Of a stretch of DNA of 13,028 bases, positions 7,878-13,028 are shown one piece after another. The first letter of the stretch is position 1; every line of letters begins with the position of its first letter. Under the pieces are notes generated by a model, which saw only the letters and a program-made list of their open reading frames with translations, was not told the origin of the DNA and made no database searches. Origin of the DNA: Proteiniphilum sp. UBA4084 (GTDB lineage: Bacteria; Bacteroidota; Bacteroidia; Bacteroidales; Dysgonomonadaceae); contig DFYK01000050.1 of assembly GCA_002383605.1 (NCBI GenBank), positions 27,282 to 40,309 of the forward strand. Reading direction: 5' to 3'. The translations under genes were made by a program, and so were the position numbers.

Positions 7878-7986
7878 TGAATGCGTTGTATCTGTGTCTT
7901 TGCCGCTATTCTGTTTAAATAGTTTAATTACTGTCAAACAATGCGTAAGACAAGGCAGAGAATAATACAATTCAAATTTATTTTCC

Positions 7987-7994
7987 TATTTTTG
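7987..7994 (+). promoter_or_regulatory. Predicted -7 element for the LysM-protein operon
   Basis: TATTTTTG is an exact TAnnTTTG match. A start of transcription near 8001 would leave only about 5 bases before the ATG at 8006 but about 38 before the ATG at 8039, which supports the latter as the true start codon. No convincing TTTG is found at the -33 position. Confidence 0.4.
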
Positions 7995-8038
7995 TGCGTT
8001 AAAAGTTGTATAATCAACTTCACATAAAAACTGTTGAA

Positions 8039-10042
8039 ATGCGTAACATCTTTTGCCTCACCAAGGTATTCACGTTGATGCTTTTACTGTGTATGGGGTT
8101 TCAGTCCGCACAGGCACAGGATCAGCCCTACGAAACTGTGACACAGAACGGACAGCGTTACTATAAGTACACCGTCAAATCGGGTGAGGGACTCTATGCT
8201 GTTTCCCGTACATTCTCGGTCTCAGTGGCCGAAATAATCCGCTATAATCCCGGATCTAACGCCGGTCTGAAAAATGGGCAGGAGTTGCTTATACCCGTCA
8301 ACCAGGAGAACGAAAAGCTCTCTTCAACTGTTTCTCCTAGCTTGTCTGATCAGCGCGGAGCTGTGGATCAGAACAGCACATTTCAGCATACGGTGTCGAA
8401 AGGTGAGACTGTTTACAGCATTTCCCAGATGTACCGTACGACGGTAAATGAGATTAATCGTTACAATCCCGGAGCCAGTGAAGGGATTACTATGGGGCAG
8501 CTTCTTACCATTCCACAACGACGGGTAATCAGCGAAGAAAAAGAGGATAATTATCGTTTTCACACCATTCTCCCCAAAGAAACGCTTTATTCTGTTTCAA
8601 GAACCTACTCGTTAAAGCCGGAAGATGTGATGCTCTCCAACCCTGGTTTATCGGCAGAGACCTTCCAGACCGGCAAAACCATCCGGATTCCCTTTTTTGA
8701 GTCTTATGAAGTGATTGCTCCGTTTGAGAATCAGACGAAGAATATTATCCACCACGTACAGAAAAAAGAAACTCTTTACAGCATTGCCCGCAATTATCAG
8801 GTGGAAGTAGCCGATATAGAACGGCTGAATCCGATGCTGGCAGGTGGCCTGAAAGCCAATATGGAACTGATTATTCCGGTGAAAAGAAGCTTGCTTGAAA
8901 AAGATATACGTTCCCGGGAGAACGAAGCAAATCGCTTGCTCTCTCAAAACCTGCCATCCGGAAAAGTTGATGTGATGAAGGTGGGACTTCTCTTGCCCTT
9001 CCTCGATGAGACAGGAAGAGGCCATCTACGTCTCCAGGAGTACTATGAGGGTTTCCTCCTGGCGGTGGATGAAATGAAGAACAACGGTGTAAATCTCGAA
9101 TTATTCGTGTTTGAGATAGGCAAGGGAGACAACACAAGCAAACTGAAAAGTTTACTTGAAACCATGGAAATGCGTTCGTTAAACCTCGTTATCGGCGGAG
9201 TGAACGATGCCCAGATCCGGCTAATATCAGACTTCTCCCGAGCGAACAACATAAAATACGTAGTCCCATTCTCGCAAAGTAATGGGGAGGTGCTGAACAA
9301 TGGCAATATTTTCCAGGTTAACCCACTCAGCAGTGCCACATACACAAAAGCATCTTCCGCTTTTGTTCAGTCATTCGGCAATGCAAACACCAACGTCATT
9401 TTTGTAACCAGCGGCCAGAACGACAAAAAAGAATTTACGGCAGAACTTCAGAAGCAGTTGCGGGAAAATAGGATAAAGTATGAATCCGTCTCTCTTTCAG
9501 GCACAATAAACAATGCCATCATGCCGCTGTTAAAACCGGGAAAAGAAAATGTGATTGTGCCTTCTTCAGCCGATTCAAACACGCTCAGACAGCTGATCGA
9601 TGAATTGAAGCAGGTGAGGGAAACCGATTCGCTCACGGAGATCCGTCTTTTTGGTTATCCCGAATGGCAGACTTATACAGACCGGATTGATGACTATCAT
9701 CTTTTTGGCACATACATCTATACACCTTTCTTTATCGATAAAACCCATCCCGATACGGAAGCTTTTAACCGCAATTTCAACAAATGGTACGGACGGAATC
9801 TGATGGATACACACCCCTCCTATGGATTGTGGGGATATGATACCGGTCTGTTTTTTATGACAGCCCTGAGCCGCTACGGAACCCGTTTTGAACAAGATAT
9901 TCAGAAAGTGCGTGTCAATTCAAGACAATTTGCTTTTCACTTTGAACGGATGAACAATTGGGGCGGATTTATTAATAGTGGACTGTTCTTTATTTACTAT
10001 GATACCAACGGAAGAATCACCAAAACCGACCGGAGCCGATGA
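8039..10042 (+). CDS. Secreted protein with four LysM domains and a C-terminal type-1 periplasmic-binding fold
   Basis: The 667-residue product starts with a signal peptide (about 1-27, ending AQAQ). Four LysM modules follow at about 42-86, 116-160, 174-218 and 237-281, each with the GE/KETLYSVS...NP...G..L.IP pattern that binds peptidoglycan sugar chains. From about 310 to the end the protein resembles type-1 periplasmic ligand-binding proteins of the amino-acid ABC-transporter or Leu/Ile/Val kind (VGLLLPF, EYYEGFLLAVDE, LVIGGVND, YVVPFSQS, WGYDTGLFF). No transporter genes are adjacent, so the binding domain is more likely a structural or regulatory module. The ATG at 8006 is in frame, but 8039 puts the signal peptide at the N terminus and fits the promoter. 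The stop overlaps the next ATG, so it is probably coupled to the outer-membrane barrel gene. The biochemical role is unknown. Confidence 0.88.
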   Translation: MRNIFCLTKVFTLMLLLCMGFQSAQAQDQPYETVTQNGQRYYKYTVKSGEGLYAVSRTFSVSVAEIIRYNPGSNAGLKNGQELLIPVNQENEKLSSTVSPSLSDQRGAVDQNSTFQHTVSKGETVYSISQMYRTTVNEINRYNPGASEGITMGQLLTIPQRRVISEEKEDNYRFHTILPKETLYSVSRTYSLKPEDVMLSNPGLSAETFQTGKTIRIPFFESYEVIAPFENQTKNIIHHVQKKETLYSIARNYQVEVADIERLNPMLAGGLKANMELIIPVKRSLLEKDIRSRENEANRLLSQNLPSGKVDVMKVGLLLPFLDETGRGHLRLQEYYEGFLLAVDEMKNNGVNLELFVFEIGKGDNTSKLKSLLETMEMRSLNLVIGGVNDAQIRLISDFSRANNIKYVVPFSQSNGEVLNNGNIFQVNPLSSATYTKASSAFVQSFGNANTNVIFVTSGQNDKKEFTAELQKQLRENRIKYESVSLSGTINNAIMPLLKPGKENVIVPSSADSNTLRQLIDELKQVRETDSLTEIRLFGYPEWQTYTDRIDDYHLFGTYIYTPFFIDKTHPDTEAFNRNFNKWYGRNLMDTHPSYGLWGYDTGLFFMTALSRYGTRFEQDIQKVRVNSRQFAFHFERMNNWGGFINSGLFFIYYDTNGRITKTDRSR

Positions 10043-10737
10043 AATCTTTTTTGCCGATACTCATTGTTGCCTTGATGGGCATAAACCCGTTGCATGCACA
10101 AAAGAAAGATACCTTCAAGAGTGAGATTTATTTGGGAGTCGGAGGTGGTGTCGTGTCGGCAGGACTCGATTTTATGCCTGCCATTCAACAATCGTTTATG
10201 ATGGGTGTACATGGGGGGCTGTCTGCCAAAATCATTACCGAAAAACATCTGGGACTGATTACCGAAATAAACTATTCGCAGCGGGGATGGACCGAAGAGT
10301 TCGATCCCGGACAAGATTTTTCGTACAGCAGAACATTAAATTATCTTGAGATTCCTTTTCTCACCCATATCTACTTTGGGAAAAAATTTCGTTTCATTGT
10401 GAATGCCGGACCGCAAATCAGCATTCTCCTGAATGACAAGCAAGCCATGAGTCAGGCTCTGGCCGATGATATCGCAGAAAAACAGGCGGCTGACCCCGAA
10501 GGGCCAATAGGTATTCAATATGGTCCATCAGATGAATTAAAACGGGTTGATTATGGTCTGACAGGAGGAGTCGGGATGGAACTGAAGACTGGCGTTGGAG
10601 ATTTTAACCTGGAGGGGAGATACTATTTTGGACTGGGCGATGTGTTTGAAAGCCGACGTAGTAAGGAGGCATACTTTTCCCGTTCTGCCCACCGCCTGAT
10701 TGAGGCAAAACTGACCTATTATATAAAAATCCGCTAG
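10039..10737 (+). CDS. PorT-like outer-membrane beta-barrel protein
   Basis: The 232-residue product has a signal peptide (1-20, LHAQ cleavage region). The rest consists of alternating amphipathic strands ending in YYIKIR, as expected of a small eight-stranded outer-membrane barrel of the PorT/OmpW-like group common in Bacteroidota. GVGGGVVSAGLDF (33-45), YLEIPFLTHIYF (102-113) and VNAGPQISIL (121-130) match the style of this family, and an acidic loop at about 133-170 would be extracellular or periplasmic. PorT itself belongs to the type IX secretion machinery, but the domain is widespread and nothing here shows this copy to be that component. Its ATG overlaps the LysM gene stop (ATGA at 10039-10042), suggesting a shared envelope task, perhaps tying the outer membrane to peptidoglycan. 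Confidence 0.8.
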   Translation: MKSFLPILIVALMGINPLHAQKKDTFKSEIYLGVGGGVVSAGLDFMPAIQQSFMMGVHGGLSAKIITEKHLGLITEINYSQRGWTEEFDPGQDFSYSRTLNYLEIPFLTHIYFGKKFRFIVNAGPQISILLNDKQAMSQALADDIAEKQAADPEGPIGIQYGPSDELKRVDYGLTGGVGMELKTGVGDFNLEGRYYFGLGDVFESRRSKEAYFSRSAHRLIEAKLTYYIKIR

Positions 10738-10741
10738 AAAT

Positions 10742-10772
10742 TTTGTACTACAAAAAAAAAGATATACTTTTG
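10742..10772 (+). promoter_or_regulatory. Predicted Bacteroidota-type promoter for the arsR operon
   Basis: TTTG (10742-10745) and TACTTTTG (10765-10772) match both promoter elements exactly, with a canonical 19-base spacer. This is the best promoter in the window. The predicted start of transcription is near 10779, immediately before the ArsR-type palindrome. Confidence 0.7.
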
Positions 10773-10783
10773 AACAAAAATAC

Positions 10784-10799
10784 ATGAATATATGTTCAT
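10784..10799. promoter_or_regulatory. Candidate ArsR operator
   Basis: ATGAATATATGTTCAT is a 16-bp palindrome with a single mismatched pair. It contains TGAA-N6-TTCA, the core spacing seen in operators of ArsR/SmtB repressors. It lies at about +5 to +20 relative to the predicted start of transcription and 28 bases before the arsR ATG, an ideal place for autorepression. That this ArsR binds it is inference. Confidence 0.6.
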
Positions 10800-10826
10800 A
10801 TATTGTTTTGAAGATTGATAGAAAAG

Positions 10827-11168
10827 ATGGAGAAAACTGAAGTAGCACCGGTGAGTAAAAAAATAGACAGAGCCCGTTTTGAAGAGGCGGCCTATTTGTT
10901 GCGTGCATTGGCGAACGAAACCCGTCTGTGTGTGATTATGCAACTTTCGCAAACTACTGAAAAGTCTGTCACTGAGTTGATGGAAGGCATGAACTGTGAA
11001 CAGTCTCTGCTGTCGCACCACCTCACCGATATGCGGGCAAAAGGGATACTGAACTGTCGCAGAGAAGGAAAGAATAGTTTCTATTCATTAAAAGACAAGC
11101 GCACTGCAAATGTTTTAAGGTGTTTGATGCAATGTAATCGTATGGACAACAGTTTGAGCTTGTCGTAG
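10827..11168 (+). CDS. ArsR-family winged-helix transcriptional repressor
   Basis: The 113-residue protein has the ArsR/SmtB winged helix: a first helix region (about 18-29), LANETRLCVIMQL (28-40), the turn and recognition helix at about 47-70 (SVTELMEGMNCEQSLLSHHLTDM) and a wing at about 73-88 (GILNCRREGKNSFYSL). Members repress their own operon and release DNA on binding metal or on cysteine modification. The classical ELCVCDL arsenic/cadmium motif is absent. Cysteines are at 35, 57, 77, 99 and 103; those in the second helix (C35) and in the last helix (C99/C103) are close to the positions of the sulfide-sensing dithiol in BigR/SqrR, so a thiol or persulfide sensor is possible. The ATG at 10827 is preferred to the in-frame TTG at 10815. 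It is first in an operon with the next three genes, behind a strong promoter and a likely self-operator. Confidence 0.9.
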   Translation: MEKTEVAPVSKKIDRARFEEAAYLLRALANETRLCVIMQLSQTTEKSVTELMEGMNCEQSLLSHHLTDMRAKGILNCRREGKNSFYSLKDKRTANVLRCLMQCNRMDNSLSLS

Positions 11169-11226
11169 TGAGCGAAACAAAACCGAATTACAAGATAGAT
11201 TGAAAATTAAATAATAACGCAGATTG

Positions 11227-11481
11227 ATGAAAAATTTCTTTTTAAAACACTGGCTCAAAATAGCGGGAATAACAGTCGGAGCATTGGCAGGTTACCTTTA
11301 TTATTATTACGTGGGCTGTGTCAGCGGTACTTGTCCCATCACATCCAACCCGTACAGAATGCTGATTTATGGGGCATTACTTGGATACCTTCTCTTCGAC
11401 ATGTTTTCACAAAAAAACAGTCCAAAGAAAGTAATTGAAACAACAGAGAATCAAGAAGAAGAAAAAAATAACAAATTATGA
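11227..11481 (+). CDS. Small two-helix membrane protein with GC-x4-C loop (DUF6132-like)
   Basis: The 84-residue product has two hydrophobic helices, about 9-29 and 44-60, joined by a loop reading GCVSGTCPITSNPYR (30-44), with cysteines at 31 and 36. The lysines at 2, 8 and 11 and the basic-acidic tail (61-84) predict both ends in the cytoplasm and the loop on the periplasmic side. I recognise this as the family usually called DUF6132 in Bacteroidota; the assignment is from memory of the loop motif. No function is established. The paired cysteines next to a thioredoxin gene suggest a redox or metal-binding loop, which is inference. The ATG at 11227 is chosen over the TTG three bases earlier. 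Its stop overlaps the thioredoxin start as ATGA, so the two are translationally coupled. Confidence 0.75.
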   Translation: MKNFFLKHWLKIAGITVGALAGYLYYYYVGCVSGTCPITSNPYRMLIYGALLGYLLFDMFSQKNSPKKVIETTENQEEEKNNKL

Positions 11482-11993
11482 AACGAAAACAAAAAGGAGT
11501 TCTATTCATCGCGCTTGCAATGGCCGTTACTTTGGCTGCATGTAATAATCCGCGCCAAAAAAGCAGTTCTGATTCGACAGAGACTAACACAATAAAAACT
11601 GAAAATAATATGACAACAACAACGACAAACAAAACAATTCACTTAACAAGAGCCGACTTTTTAAATAAAGTAGCCAATTTTGAGAAAACTCCCGATCAAT
11701 GGGTTTATCTGGGCGACAAGCCAGCTATCATAGATTTCTATGCAGACTGGTGTGGTCCATGTAAGATGATTGCGCCCATTCTGGAGGAACTGGCAGATGA
11801 GTATGATGGACAAATTTATATCTACAAGGTGGACACGGAGGCTGAGCAGCAGCTAGCCGCTGAATTCGGTATCAGGAGTATTCCGTCTCTGCTTTTCGTG
11901 CCGATGAATGAAGCACCGCAAATGGCACAGGGAGCACTGCCGAAAGATGCCTTTAAACAAGCCATCGAGGAAGTATTATTAAAGAAATCGTAA
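11478..11993 (+). CDS. Periplasmic lipoprotein thioredoxin
   Basis: The 171-residue protein has a lipoprotein signal peptide with lipobox LAAC (C22 would be lipidated), a Ser/Thr/Asn-rich linker (about 23-52), and a complete thioredoxin domain. The active site is WCGPCK (C92/C95), with the cis-proline at P136 in RSIPSLLF. It resembles cytoplasmic thioredoxin in its CGPC motif, so it is expected to act as a reductase and not as a DsbA-type oxidase; electrons could come from DsbD. The residues after C22 (NNPRQKSS) lack the acidic cluster that marks surface lipoproteins in Bacteroidota, so a periplasm-facing location is likely. An internal ATG at residue 45 could in principle yield a cytosolic form, but there is no evidence for its use. 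It overlaps the preceding gene by 4 bases and is followed after 8 bases by the DUF302 gene. Confidence 0.92.
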   Translation: MKRKQKGVLFIALAMAVTLAACNNPRQKSSSDSTETNTIKTENNMTTTTTNKTIHLTRADFLNKVANFEKTPDQWVYLGDKPAIIDFYADWCGPCKMIAPILEELADEYDGQIYIYKVDTEAEQQLAAEFGIRSIPSLLFVPMNEAPQMAQGALPKDAFKQAIEEVLLKKS

Positions 11994-12001
11994 AAGAGAC
12001 T

Positions 12002-12406
12002 ATGATGGAAACCATGTTTTTTGAAAATAAAAGTCGGTATGGTTTCGACGAAACCGTGAACCGGCTATCAGAAATTGTTCCGGAGAACGGGTGGAAGGTA
12101 ATTCAGATACTCGATTTACAGGAAACGATGAGAAAGAATGGGAAAGAGGTTCTGCCTGTGAAGGTGGTGGAAATTTGCAAACCAGATTATGCTTATCAGT
12201 TACTTTCTGATGACGGCTTGCGCATTTATGCCAATATGATGCCCTGCCGGATTTCCGTATATCAGAAAACCGATGGACAAACATATCTGTCACGCATGAA
12301 TTCCGCAATGTTTGCAGCGCAGATAGGTGGCGTGATGCAGGAAGTAATGGGGCATGCTTTTTCCGATGCCGAAGGATTTATTAAACAGATTGTTGTAGCA
12401 GATTAA
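12002..12406 (+). CDS. DUF302 family protein
   Basis: The 134-residue protein fits the DUF302 family, small cytosolic alpha/beta proteins of unknown function often found near sulfur, metal or redox genes. The family-like segments are FDETVNRLSEIVPENGWKV (15-33), VEICKPDYAYQLL (56-68) and MPCRISVYQ (80-88), with the typically conserved cysteines C59 and C82. No signal peptide or membrane helix is seen. Translation could begin at either of two adjacent ATG codons (12002 or 12005). It is the last gene of the arsR operon, 8 bases after the thioredoxin, and is followed by a good terminator. A role in handling a thiol-reactive species together with its neighbours is inference only. Confidence 0.8.
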   Translation: MMETMFFENKSRYGFDETVNRLSEIVPENGWKVIQILDLQETMRKNGKEVLPVKVVEICKPDYAYQLLSDDGLRIYANMMPCRISVYQKTDGQTYLSRMNSAMFAAQIGGVMQEVMGHAFSDAEGFIKQIVVAD

Positions 12407-12454
12407 CTATGCTCAAGCAGGATAATTAGCATTATAAATAATTTTTTTTTGTGT

Positions 12455-12485
12455 AAGGGGTGTAATTTATAAGATTGCACCTCTT
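12455..12485 (+). terminator. Rho-independent terminator of the arsR operon
   Basis: AAGGGGTGTAAT (12455-12466) pairs with ATTGCACCTCTT (12474-12485) over 12 base pairs, two of them G-U, around a 7-base loop TTATAAG. A short T-run follows (12484-12487). A run of T lies directly before the stem at 12442-12450. The intergenic region 12407-12597 holds nothing else beyond the next promoter. Confidence 0.65.
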
Positions 12486-12567
12486 TTCGTTACCTATCCG
12501 TTCACTTTTAATATCCGGGACTGTTTCTCTATCCCGATCTCTTTGTGATCAATTGCTTTAATTTTCG

Positions 12568-12575
12568 TAATTTTG
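12568..12575 (+). promoter_or_regulatory. Predicted -7 element for the U32 peptidase gene
   Basis: TAATTTTG is an exact TAnnTTTG match 22 bases before the ATG. A TTTG occurs at 12542-12545, but the 22-base spacer is longer than usual. The implied leader is about 16 bases. Confidence 0.45.
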
Positions 12576-12597
12576 CATCCAAAATCAGAGCTTCAGC

Positions 12598-13028
12598 ATG
12601 AAATTGAGACAAGATTACGAAATAATGGCGCCGGCAGGTTCCTATGAATCATTGATGGCTGCCATACAGGGAGGTGCCGATTCCATTTACTTCGGAATAG
12701 AAGGGTTGAATATGCGGTCCAAATCCTCCAACAACTTCACGATAGACGACCTGCACCATATCGTAAAAATATGCCGGGAGAACAATCTGAAAAGTTATCT
12801 CACGGTAAACACGATTATTTACAACAACGACATGGCGCTGATGCGCCGGATTGTGGATGCGGCAAAGGAGGCAAATCTGTCGGCCATCATTGCTGCCGAT
12901 GTGGCGGTGTTGATGTACGCCAGGAGTATTGGCGTGGAAGTTCACCTATCCACACAACTGAACATTACCAACACGGAGTCTTTGCGTTTTTATGCTCAAT
13001 ATGCCGATGTGGTGGTGCTGGCCCGGGA
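12598..13028 (+). CDS. Peptidase U32 family protein (N-terminal part, cut by window end)
   Basis: The frame is open from the ATG at 12598 to the window end (143 complete codons). The sequence IMAPAGSYESLMAAIQGGADSIYFG and the later VEVHLSTQLNITN segment are hallmarks of the U32 family N-terminal barrel. Although named for a collagenase, the family includes E. coli YegQ (TrhP) and RlhA, which act in 5-hydroxylation of tRNA uridine and 23S rRNA cytidine from prephenate-dependent chemistry. Which member this is cannot be told from the fragment: the cysteine-rich C-terminal region that would bind an iron-sulfur cluster is outside the window. It has its own promoter candidate and is separated from the arsR operon by a terminator. 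Confidence 0.88.
   Translation, partial: MKLRQDYEIMAPAGSYESLMAAIQGGADSIYFGIEGLNMRSKSSNNFTIDDLHHIVKICRENNLKSYLTVNTIIYNNDMALMRRIVDAAKEANLSAIIAADVAVLMYARSIGVEVHLSTQLNITNTESLRFYAQYADVVVLAR

Noticed and set aside
8006..8038. Upstream ATG extending the LysM protein by 11 residues
   Set aside because: It would put a polar segment before the signal peptide and leave almost no leader after the predicted promoter; 8039 is the better start.

Overview
The window looks like a chromosomal segment of a Bacteroidales bacterium (phylum Bacteroidota). The evidence is the protein set (PorT-type barrel, LysM/periplasmic-binding fusion, the small GC-x4-C membrane protein, a DsbD with a C-x4-C N-terminal pair) and several intergenic matches to the Bacteroidota promoter pattern (-33 TTTG, -7 TAnnTTTG) instead of -35/-10 boxes. 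Shine-Dalgarno sequences are mostly absent, as usual in this phylum. I cannot name a genus with confidence; something near Dysgonomonadaceae/Parabacteroides is plausible.

Layout. (1) 1-1639, + strand: a low-specificity threonine aldolase-type PLP enzyme, then a UPF0316/DUF2179 membrane protein. (2) 1643-4734, - strand: a probable operon transcribed dsbD -> mazG -> tiny zinc-ribbon protein, with a good promoter candidate at 4780-4810 and a 17-bp tandem repeat in the leader. It converges on unit 1 with only 3 bases between stop codons. (3) 4855-6138, - strand: L-cysteine desulfidase (cyuA/yhaM family) with a GTG start. (4) 6294-7877, + strand: replicative helicase dnaB, divergent from cyuA; the shared intergenic region carries a 29-bp near-perfect palindrome containing DnaA-box-like words. 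(5) 8039-10737, + strand: a four-LysM protein with a C-terminal type-1 periplasmic-binding fold, overlapping (ATGA) a PorT-like outer-membrane barrel. (6) 10827-12406, + strand: an ArsR-family repressor, a two-helix membrane protein with a C-x4-C loop, a lipoprotein thioredoxin and a DUF302 protein, probably one operon. It has a textbook promoter, an ArsR-type palindrome just downstream of the predicted start of transcription, and a terminator at 12455-12485. (7) 12598-end, + strand: the start of a peptidase-U32 family protein, cut by the window edge.

How they fit together. Most of the window is housekeeping. Unit 6 is the most interesting part: a self-regulated cassette whose members are rich in cysteine pairs and which is probably concerned with thiol, sulfur or soft-metal stress in the envelope. 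DsbD (source of periplasmic reducing power) and CyuA (source of sulfide from cysteine) lie a few kilobases away and could be functionally connected, but they are separate transcription units and that link is inference. I see no mobile elements, CRISPR arrays, tRNA or rRNA genes.
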